Positions 55,401 to 64,000 of a stretch of 64,000 bases of DNA are shown one piece after another. Positions within the stretch are counted from its first letter, which is position 1; every line of letters starts with the position of its first letter. The stretch is from Timema cristinae. Lineage: Eukaryota > Arthropoda > Insecta > Phasmatodea > Timematidae. The stretch lies in contig JBCFYV010000012.1 in assembly GCA_039000515.1 (NCBI GenBank), positions 1,067,433 to 1,131,432 on the forward strand. Reading direction: 5' to 3'. The notes below the pieces were generated by a model that was given only the letters and a program-made list of their open reading frames with translations, was not told the DNA's origin and ran no database searches. A program made the position numbers and the translations under genes.

Positions 55401-55909
55401 TGGCCTTTCTGCACTATTTTACTCACTGATAGTAAATTTACTGCTGAATTTGGAATGTGCAACACATTACTCACTTCTACTTCTAAACTAGTGTTATTAA
55501 CAACACATTCTAAATTAATGGTCCCTGACACATCTGCGACCAAATCAGTGTTGTCTGCAGCTGTCACTTTGGTTTCATTTGGGGTTATGTCGGAAAGTTT
55601 ATTTGAATTTTTTGTAATATGGGTCGATGCACAAGAGTCCAGAAACCAACAATCTTCATCTTTAACCTTGTCCTTATAGACCAAAAAAGCTTTCTTAATT
55701 TGGGGTGTAGAAGGCTTTTCATTAGGGTGATCGTTGAACCTAAACAAACTTTGATGATTCCTGCTATCAGTCCTTTGTCTACAATGTTTGGCAATATGGC
55801 CAGGCTTGCCACAACTAAAACACTTCATAGAGGCTGTTTTCTTCTTGAACTTACTTTTTGAAGTGAACAAGGCTGTTTCGTTGGTTAGGGTTGAATCATA
55901 CATTTTCAC
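52500..55909 (-). pseudogene. Younger copia gag-pol, several nonsense codons and shifts
   Basis: Minus strand, in order: Gag knuckle CFSCGKPGHIAKHC; protease WFLDSCASTHITKN; integrase HRRLGHLNRKGMKKL, CELCIIGKQARLPF, Asp in LVHSDLCGPM, Asp in IRSDNEGEYVNEKM, Glu in NGLAERTNRTL; RT from NSKWVLKVKPSDKT through KARLVIKGCSQKKGLDYNET and LDVTTAYLYGDL to MYVDDLLLISNN; RNase H with GFSDSNWGSK, LSTCEAEYMAMS, DVFCDNRGAIHLAKN and LADVLTKPLSKVKHESC. All catalytic motifs are present. Stops (for example after DDYSR, after RTLV, after IPKAL, after TRDRN) and frameshifts (54.2, 53.35, 52.7 kb) silence it. The N-terminal gag and 5' LTR are missing: the sequence runs straight into the 54-bp array. Confidence 0.9.
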
Positions 55910-55914
55910 ATCTT

Positions 55915-58900
55915 GTCTTTATCTCTCCTTTGTGAAACTACTGAGAGTAGATGTGTTAAGGTGTCTTATCTTCTCTTTATGTGAAACTACTGAAGTAGAG
56001 TGTGTTAGGTTGTCTTTAATCTCTCTCTTTTTATGTGAAACCTACTGAGAGTAACAGTGTTAAGGGTTGTCTTTATCTCTCTCTTTATGTGAAACCTACT
56101 GAGAGTAGAGTGTGTTAAGGGTGTCTTTATCTCTCTCTTTATGTGAAACCTACTGAGAGTAGACAGTGTTAAGGTGTCTTCATCTCTCTCTTTATGTGAA
56201 ACCTACTGAGAGAGACAGTGTTAAGGGTGTCTTTATCTCTCTCTTTATATGAAACCTACTGAGAGTAGAGTGTGTTAAGGGTGTCTTTATCTCTCTCTTT
56301 ATGTGAAACCTACTGAGAGTAGACAGTGTTAAGGGTGTCTTCATCTCTCTCTTTATGTGAAACCTACTGAGAGTAAGACAGTGTTAAGGGTGTCTTTATC
56401 TCTCTCTTTATATGAAACCTACTGAGAGTAGAGTGTGTTAAGGGTGTCTTCATCTCTCTCTTTATGTGAAACCTACTGAGAGTAGACAGTGTTAAGGGTG
56501 TCTTCATCTCTCTCTTTATGTGAAACCTACTGAGAGTAGACAGTGTTAAGGGTGTCTTTATCTCTCTCTTTATATGAAACCTACTGAGAGTAGAGGTGTG
56601 TTAAGGGTGTCTTCATCTCTCTCTTTATGTGAAACCTACTGAGAGTAGACAGTGTTAAGGGTGTCTTCATCTCTCTCTTTATGTGAAACCTACTGAGAGT
56701 AGACAGTGTTAAGGGTGTCTTCATCTCTCTCTTTATATGAAACCTACTGAGAGTAGACTGTGTTAAGGGTGTCTTCATCTCTCTCTTTATATGTAAACCT
56801 ACTGAGAGTAGAGTGTTTAAGGTGTCTTCATCTCTCTCTTTATGTAAACCTACTGAGAGTAGAGTGTGTTAAGGGTGTCTTCATCTCTCTCTTTATGTGA
56901 AACCTACTGAGAGTAGACAGTGTTAAGGGTGTCTTCATCTCTCTCTTTATGTGAAACCTACTGAGAGTAGACAGTGTTAAGGGTGTCTTATCTCTCTCTT
57001 TATGTGAAACCTACTGAGAGTAGAGTGTGTTAAGGGTGTCTTCATCTCTCTCTTTATGTGAAACCTACTGAGAGTAAAGTGTGTTAAGGGTGTCTTCATC
57101 TCTCTCTTTATGTGAAACCTTATAACTGAGTCAGAGTAGAGTGTGTTAAGGGTTGTCTTCATCTCTCTCTTTATGGAAACCTACTGAGAGTAGACAGTGT
57201 TAAGGGTGTCTTTATCTCTCTCTTTATGTGAAACCTACTGAGAGTAGAGTGTTTAAGGGTGTCTTCATCTCTCTCTTTATGTGAAACCTACTGAGAGTAG
57301 ACAGTGTTAAGGGTGTCTTCATCTCTCTCTTTATGTGAAACCTACTGAGAGTAGACAGTGTTAAGGGTGTCTTTATCTCTCTCTTTATTGAAACCTACTG
57401 AGAGTAGAAGTGTTAAGGGTGTCTTCATCTCTCTCTTTATGTGAAACCTACTGAGAGTAGACAGTGTTAAGGGTGTCTTCATCTCTCTCTTTATGTGAAA
57501 CCTACTGAGAGTAGAGTGTGTTAAGGGTGTCTTCATCTCTCTCTTTATGTGAAACCTACTGAGAGTAGACAGTGTTAAGGGTGTCTTTATCTCTCTCTTT
57601 ATATGAAACCTACTGAGAGTAGACAGTGTTAAGGGTGTCTTCATCTCTCTCTTTATGTGAAACCTACTGAGAGTAGACAGTGTTAAGGTGTCTTCATCTC
57701 TCTCTTTATGTGAAACCTACTGAGAGTAGACAGTGTTAAGGGTGTCTTTATCTCTCTCTTTATGTGAAACCTACTGAGAGTAGACAGTGTTAAGGGTGTC
57801 TTCATCTCTCTCTTTATGTGAAACCTACTGAGAGTAGAAGTGTGTAAGGTTGTCTTTATCTCTCTCTTTATGTGAAACCTACTGAGAGTAGACAGTGTTA
57901 AGGGTGTCTTTATCTCTCTCTTTATGTGAAACCTACTGAGAGTAGACAGTGTTAAGGGTGTCTTCTCTCTCTTTATGTGAAACCTACTGAGAGTAGACAG
58001 TGTTAAGGGTGTCTTTATCTCTCTCTTTATTGAAACCTACTGAGAGTAGACAGTGTTAAGGGTGTCTTTATCTCTCTCTTTATGTGAAACCTACTGAGAG
58101 TAGACAGTGTTAAGGGTGCTTATCTCTCTCTTATATGAAACCTACTGAGAGTAGAAGTGTGTTAAGGGTGTCTTATCTCTCTCTTTATGTGAAACCTACT
58201 GAGAGTAGACAGTGTTAAGGGTGTCTTTATCTCTCTCTTTATGTGAAACCTACTGAGAGTAGAGTGTTAAGGGTGTCTTTATCTCTCTCTTTTATGTGAA
58301 ACCTACTGAGAGTAGACAGTGTTAAGGGTGTCTTCATCTCTCTCTTTATGTGAAACCTACTGAGAGTAGACAGTGTTAAGGGTGTCTTTATCTCTTCTTT
58401 ATGTGAAACCTACTGAGAGTAGAGTGTGTTAAGGGTGTCTTATCTCTCTCTTTATGTGAAACCTACTGAGAGTAGACAGTGTTAAGGGTGTCTTATCTCT
58501 CTCTTTATGTGAAACCTACTGAGAGTAGATGTGTTAAGGGTGTCTTTATCTCTCTCTTTATGTGAAACCTACTGAGAGTAGAGTGTGTTAAGGGTGTCTA
58601 TATCTCTCTCTTTATGTGAAACCTACTGAGAGTAGATGTGTTAAGGGTGTCTTATATCTCTCTTTATGTGAAACCTACTGAGAGTAGACTGTGTTAAGGG
58701 TGTCTTCATCTCTCTCTTTATGTGAAACCTACTGAGAGTAGAGTGTGTTAAGGGTGTCTTATCTCTCTCTTTATGTGAAACCTACTGAGAGTAGAAGTGT
58801 TTAAGGGTGTCTTATCTCTCTCTTTATGTGAAACCTACTGAGAGTAGAGTGTGTTAAGGGTGTCTTATCTCTCTCTTTATGTGAAACCTACTGAGTGTAG

Positions 58901-60150
58901 AGTGTGTTAAGGGTGTCTTCATCTCTCTCTTTATGTGAAACCTACTGAGAGTAGACAGTGTTAAGGGTGTCTTTATCTCTCTCTTTATGTGAAACCTACT
59001 GAGAGTAGAGGTGTTAAGGGTGTCTTATCTCTCTCTTATATGAAACCTACTGAGAGTAGAGTGTGTTAAGGGTGTCTTCATCTCTCTCTTTTATGTGAAA
59101 ACCTACTGAGAGTAGACAGTGTTAAGGGTGTCTTTATCTCTCTCTTTATATGAAACCTACTGAGAGTAGAGTGTGTTAAGGGTGTCTTCATCTCTCTCTT
59201 TATGTGAAACCTACTGAGAGTAGACGTGTTAAGGGTGTCTTTCATCTCTCTCTTTATTGAAACCTACTGAGAGTAGACAGTGTGTTAAGGGTGTCTTCAT
59301 CTCTCTCTTTATGTGAAACCTACTGAGAGTAGATTGTTAAGGTGTTTCATCTCTCTTTATGTAAACCTACTGAGAGTAGATGTAAGGTTTATCTCTCTCT
59401 TTATGTGAAACCTACTGAGAGTAGACAGTGTTAAGGGTGTCTTTATCCTCTCTTTATGAACTCTGAGGCGTTTGGTGTTTCTTCTTCTTTATGTGAAACC
59501 TACTGAGAGTAGACAGTGTTAAGGGTGTCTTCATCTCTCTCTTTATATGAAACCTACTGAGAGTAGACAGTGTTAAGGGTGTCTTCATCTCTCTCTTTAT
59601 GTGAAACCTACTGAGAGTAGACAGTGTTAAGGGCGTCTTTATCTCTCTCTTTATGTGAAACCTACTGAGAGTAGACAGTGTTAAGGGTGTCTTCATCTCT
59701 CTCTTTATGTGAAACCTACTGAGAGTAGACAGTGTTAAGGGTGTATTCATCTCTCTCTTTATATGAAACCTACTGAGAGTAGAGTGTGTTAAGGATGTCT
59801 TTATCTCTCTCTTTATGTGAAACCTACTGAGAGTAGACAGTGTTAAGGGTGTCTTCATCTCTCTCTTTATGTGAAACCTACTGAGAGTAGACAGTGTTAA
59901 GGGTGTCATCTCTCTCTTTATGTGAAACCTACTGAGAGTAGAGTGTGTTAAGGGTGTCTTTATCTCTCTCTTTATGTGAAACCTACTGAGAGTAGACAGT
60001 GTTAAGGGTGTCTTTATCTCTCTCTTTATGTGAAACCTACTGAGAGTAGACAGTGTTAAGGGTGTCTTTATCTCTTTATGTGAAATCTACTGAGTGTAGA
60101 CAGACAGGGTTAAGGGTGTCTTTATGTGGAAAGCTATTGAGAGTAGACAG
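55915..60150 (+). repeat. 54-bp minisatellite, ~78 copies, 4.2 kb
   Basis: Unit TCTCTCTCTTTATGTGAAAC, CTACTGAGAGTAGACAGTGT, TAAGGGTGTCTTCA. Recurrent variants: TATG or TATA; ACAGTGTT or GTGTGTT; CTTCATC or CTTTATC. Many single-base deletions fall in CTTT, GGG and GTGTG, so frames break. The edges (60070-60150, 55915-56010) are more diverged, the interior homogenised, as expected of array turnover. Minus-strand frames reading MKTPLTLSTLSRFHIKRE repeated are a by-product of the 54-bp length. It sits between the copia gag and the upstream DRC7 exon. Confidence 0.95.
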
Positions 60151-60780
60151 TGTTAAGGTGGGGTGCAGTTGTCAAGGTTGGTGTGGCAGAAGGCTAAGAG
60201 CTATTATCAACCAATAAACAACCCTGACCTGTCCAACCAGGTTCATTTAAAAGCTGTGTACTTGGTTTTTTTTATCAATGGGGCGTACAACAGTCACTGT
60301 TCTACCATTTGTATTGAAACTCTACAGCAAAGAATTTGGGCGTTTTACAACTGGCACAGAAATAATGGCCAGTGTTAGTTTTATAAACATCGGTTCTTAT
60401 TAATTTAATCGAAAAATAGTGAATAGACAAAAGTGTGTAAAACAGTATGTTTTATCACTCATCAGTAAAATACCCTTAATTTGATGGCAAGGTTAAAAAT
60501 TTAAAAAAATCCTGATTTAATGATCAAGTTTGAGCAAAGTTCATCAGACCATTTTGTATCCATGGACTGGGACAGACAGACAAATTGTCATACACACAGA
60601 CAGACAGACACAGACAAGGGGACTTACATAATTGTAAAATGCTATTTTTTTCATATTTAATTTTTTTTTTTTTCAATTTCTCTCGTAATTACAATACTTT
60701 CTATTTTGATGTGAAAGTAAAAATGAATGGGGGCATTTGTCTCTATGGACAGTTTTCCATGCGTGCACTTTAATTTGAGC
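60151..60780. other. Intronic sequence, no gene; GACA microsatellite
   Basis: Contains (CAGA)n at 60574-60612 and a T run (60653-60674). A 71-residue plus frame at 60163-60378 has no recognisable domain. Confidence 0.35.
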
Positions 60781-60827
60781 TTTTTCCGTGGGCATTTTTC
60801 CATAGAATCGTGATTATGAACATGTAC

Positions 60828-60938
60828 CTCATCCTCCATGGAGCGGACAAAGAATAACGACTGTTCCTCTGCCTTCAACAGTTCCTGAAGAATATAAAAT
60901 AGTTGGAGATTCTTCATTGCAGGAGACCGAGGGTCCGC
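60828..60938 (-). CDS. DRC7: DRC7 homologue, most 5' exon recognised (37 codons)
   Basis: Acceptor TTTACTTCCAG/GCGGACCC at 60938 and donor GATGAG/GTACAT at 60828; 111 nt, phase 0 at both ends. Encodes ADPRSPAMKNLQLFYILQEL and LKAEEQSLFFVRSMEDE, a helical segment preceding the (V)HEMLIVRGRE... exon; EEQ and EDEV-type phrases are present at this place in DRC7. On its own this exon is less diagnostic than the other three, but phase, splice sites and continuity support it. The preceding exon was not found between 60940 and 64000. Confidence 0.7.
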
Positions 60939-61199
60939 CTGGAAGTAAACACAAATACATATAGAAGTTCTTGGAGGAAAAGAGATAAGTTGGGTAGTTA
61001 GTTCAGGAGTGGTTGCCAGCATGTTTACCTGGGTAATGTTGGCTTAGAAATACACTAAAAACATTTTTAAAGACAAGCTTTCACTGCCACTGGCAGCTTC
61101 ATAAGGTACAGAAAGTTAACTGTTATCTTGGTTCGAACGCAAGTTTGTCAATCTTTTTTTTTCATTATAACAAGTTTATTATTATTATTATTATTATTA

Positions 61200-61475
61200 T
61201 TGTTAGCACCGCGTCTTACTACCCATTTGTGTTATACGCACTTACGCTAATGTGTAATGGTAGGGTGATTGTGAGATGAAATGAAGGACCTACAGTTTAA
61301 CGTGGAATCCGAACCACGGTGGAGACCTGGCATTCCCACTTTCACAAGATGTCTTGTCAGAGGTGAAGGAAGGGTTTGGCAATCAGATAAATCTTTGCCG
61401 GGACCAAGGATTGAACCCCGGCCGCCAGCACAGAAGTCTGACACCTTACTCCTAGACCACCAGGTCACCTAACAA
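61200..61475 (-). mobile_element. tRNA-derived SINE, minus orientation
   Basis: Head on the minus strand: GGTGACCTGGTGGTCTAGGA with A-box, B-box GGGGTTCAATCCTTGG, then a body partly different from the 48785 copy (CTGACAAGACATCTTGTGAA) and the shared tail CGGTGC on the plus-strand left edge (TTAGCACCGCGTCTTACTAC, 61203-61222). Preceded by a (TTA)n microsatellite at 61175-61200. Confidence 0.6.
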
Positions 61476-61479
61476 GAAA

Positions 61480-63225
61480 TGAAAAAGATTTTATCTTGCA
61501 GTCTAACTAAATAAGTTTAGACTCTGATCATGAAGAAGCTTACCATGAGAGGGAAATCAAGTTAAGAAAATATGTTTTTGTGTGTATTAAAGTGTCTCTA
61601 AACAAGTATAAATGTGCTGGATTTCTACCTTTAACTATGAATGTATACATAAAAAAAAGTAGTCACATTTCATGGTTTACTTGTAGATGTTAGATATTCA
61701 AATAAAAATTTTTTTTTTCTGAAGAAAGTTTTATATTTATAAGTATATTTTATCCACAAATAGTTTTGTAGTTGTACAAGTGTTCTATATGCAAGTACCA
61801 GCATAATTGAATGATTGATTATTTCCCAAGAGAGTTTTTGGATCTTGCTCATCATTAGTTATTAATATTTTTTCATGCCTAGAATTACTAAGCTTAACAT
61901 TCCCTACTGGGGATCCACCCCCCACCCCCATTGTCATAATTACTGTTTATTCTTATTCTTTCCTTATTAAATATTGTTACAGTTACTCTTCATTACCACT
62001 CATTCCTGTGAAATATTATTAAAATCAATATTTATTTTCCTTATTCTTGTCCAAAACTCATTGCTTGGAAATTACACATTCATTTGAACTAGTTTATTTT
62101 ATGAAAAAACATTTGAGTAAGTACGTTCAAATCTAAGCACTTGAAATAATTTCGAACAAAGGTTTTGCACATGAATGCGAAAAACATTTTTTTGTTCAGT
62201 GAAAGTTATTTTGTAGATTTTTTTAAATAAATACTTTTATTTCAACGAAACTGTGCAATTTAGAGAAATGTATTAGATTTTGTTCTAATATGTTAAACAG
62301 TCTGATTTTGTATTAACAGTAGTAATCAGAATCCTCCAAATCTGTAGGTGTGTTCAAGATTTGAGGATTCAAAATCTTAAAGAAATATCTCTTCTTTTTC
62401 AAAATTTTAAATTGTAATTTGTTTTAGAGCTCTAATACTGCTTTGTGTTGGTTCAGCCCCAACATAGTTCTGGTACAAACTCAACAACCTGCCAGAAGAA
62501 TGTTATTATGAATTTTAACATTTAGTTAATATTTATATTTTATAATATTATGTTATATTCCTATTTCCTCATAAATGTAGATTTAAACTCAAGATTTGGG
62601 GTTAAGATATAAGCTAAATACTTGTATTGAAAAAATAGTTTATTCAGACTGATCTCTGGCAGCCATAAAACAATGCTTGTTTGTTGATGATTTATTGTTA
62701 TTACTTGGTAATTAGTACTGTTATTGTAATGTTTCTAAATTAGTTTAGTTTTATAGGTTCTCTTAGCATACATAGTCTGTTAACTGTTTATTTTACATGA
62801 CATCAATATAGCATTACATTTAAACACAACTTCCTAGTTTACTGTTCCCAAACAAAATGATCATCAACATATGTTTTTACCATGTCATGGATTACAGATA
62901 TCACAGCACTGTTCAAGGTATTAAAGTTAAGGTCCAATCACTGAACATTCCACTTATTGTGATACATGTAACTAGTGAACATAACCTAGACATAAGTTGG
63001 TTATACTGTTCTTTTTTTGACATTAAGTGTGTAGATGAGGAAATGCAAAAATAAACTAAGAAACTATACTGGGACTTAAATTATCAAAACTCACTTTATT
63101 TTAAGAGAACTTGAACATAAAAAATTTCATACTTTAGAGAATGAACTTGTAGTACACTATATTTTGGAACTTTCCTGGTACTGAAAATACTGTTACATTT
63201 TCTAATCCTGTGAGTGTAATCATTA
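61480..63225. other. No recognisable feature
   Basis: AT-rich, probably DRC7 intron. Short frames (for example 62857-63054, plus) have no recognisable motif. No further DRC7 exon was identified on the minus strand. Confidence 0.35.
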
Positions 63226-63229
63226 TTGG

Positions 63230-63895
63230 TAGGGAGTCCTGGAAATAGTTATTATTAGTTAAAAGCCATGGAACTAGTTATTCTTAGTTAAAAGCCAAGA
63301 ACTAGTTATTCTTAGTTAAAAGCCATGGAACTAGTTATTATTAGTTAAAAGCCATGGAACTACAGTAGCCCCATGGCTTCTTTGGTGCTGACTGACAGCT
63401 CACAGATGACAGCTTTGAAATGTTACCAGACCAAATTACGTATCCCTACGCCGAACCAGATGATCTGCAAAAACATGTGTTTATCACATGTCACTTTTGA
63501 CAGTCCAAATGTAAGTATATACTTAAATGTTGACTGTCAGAAGTCAGCTGTGAGCTGTCAGTCAGCACCAAAGAAGCCATGGGGCTACTGTAGTTATTAT
63601 TAGTTAAAAGCCATGGAACTAGTTATTATTAGTTAAAAGCCATGGAACTAGTTATTCTTAGTTAAAAGCCATGGAACTAGTTATTCTTAGTTAAAAGCCA
63701 TGGAACTAGTTATTATTAGTTAAAAGCCATGGAACTAGTTATTCTTGGTTAAAAGCCATGGAACTAGTTATTATTAGTTAAAAGAGCTGAAGATAGTTAT
63801 TATTAGTTAAAAGTCCGGAGAGTTATTCTCAGTTAAAAGCCATGGAACTAGTTATTCTCAGTTAAAAGTCCTGGATAGTTATTCCCAATTAGGAG
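63230..63895 (+). repeat. 29-bp tandem array, interrupted by a MITE
   Basis: Unit ACTAGTTATTCTTAGTTAAA followed by AGCCATGGA, about 4 copies before 63361 and about 10 after 63592, with TTATTATT or TTATTCTT alternation. The right edge (63780-63895) is degenerate (AGTCCTGGA-type). Confidence 0.9.
63363..63590. mobile_element. MITE with perfect 43-bp inverted repeats, TA target
   Basis: Begins CAGTAGCCCCATGGCTTCTT and its exact complement closes the element at 63590, with 43 bp perfectly inverted. TA flanks both sides (63361-63362, 63591-63592) and corresponds to the TA of ...GGAACTAGTTATT... in the array unit. So the empty site can be reconstructed from neighbouring units. 228 bp, non-coding; the TA duplication suggests a Tc1/mariner-type source. 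Confidence 0.9.
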
Positions 63896-64000
63896 TCCTG
63901 TAGATGAATCAAATATATATTTTTTCCTTACAATATAAAGAAAAGGTATTGTAATCATTAAAAATTTTGATGAATCCATGTTTTATGTGCCTCCAAACCC

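Noticed and set aside
56581..59909. Minus-strand frames repeating MKTPLTLSTLSRFHIKRE
   Set aside because: By-product of the 54-bp unit; frames are broken by many indels and no start or domain lies outside the array.

Overview
This is eukaryotic, AT-rich, intron-rich and heavily transposon-laden DNA, most likely from an arthropod and probably an insect or another arthropod with flagellated sperm. That is an inference from three things: an R1/I-type LINE ORF1, a Polinton-like element whose protein families I know mainly from arthropod genomes, and a host gene needed for motile axonemes. No prokaryotic gene organisation, true tRNA, rRNA or CRISPR array is visible.

The only convincing host gene is on the minus strand. 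Four exons at 60828-60938, 40587-40697, 34536-34730 and 28946-30016, all joining in phase 0, encode the C-terminal part of a DRC7 (CCDC135 / Drosophila lobo) homologue, a nexin-dynein regulatory complex subunit. Its introns (about 20, 5.9 and 4.5 kb) are packed with mobile elements. Its last exon runs without a stop into a 36-bp minisatellite that would add about 21 Cys/His-rich 12-residue repeats to the protein. The 5' exons lie beyond 64000 or were not recognised.

Layout. 1-2.7 kb: minus-strand LINE with an intact-looking ORF1 and the start of a downstream ORF. 2.7-5.8 kb: foldback-like element with inverted arms around a 42-bp satellite, plus SINE pieces. 6.4-17.7 kb: decayed Polinton/Maverick-like element between ~308-bp inverted repeats; integrase, DUF8207-like and fibre-like genes lie on the minus strand, and jelly-roll capsid-like genes on the plus strand. 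17.7-28.9 kb: intergenic relics (hAT MITE, hAT transposase, SINEs, RTE tails, LINE and Penelope RT fragments). 30.4-34.0 kb: two Penelope 3' ends in head-to-head inverted orientation. 36.6-40.3 kb: a DNA transposon with about 40-bp inverted termini carrying a degraded transposase-like protein of a widespread insect family I cannot name. 42.6-45.9 kb: a near-intact pogo-type transposon with a TA duplication and a single nonsense codon. 46.2-48.0 kb: Harbinger exon and Gypsy 5' end broken by a palindromic element. 51.5-55.9 kb: one copia inserted in another. 55.9-60.15 kb: a 54-bp minisatellite of about 78 copies directly abutting the copia gag. 61.2-64 kb: SINE, and a 29-bp tandem array interrupted by a perfect-TIR MITE.

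Nothing here forms an operon-like pathway. The theme is successive mobile-element insertion into the introns and 3' side of one axonemal gene. The most noteworthy observations are the coding minisatellite on DRC7, the TIR element carrying the orphan transposase family, the subterminal-repeat pogo element, and the copia/minisatellite junction.
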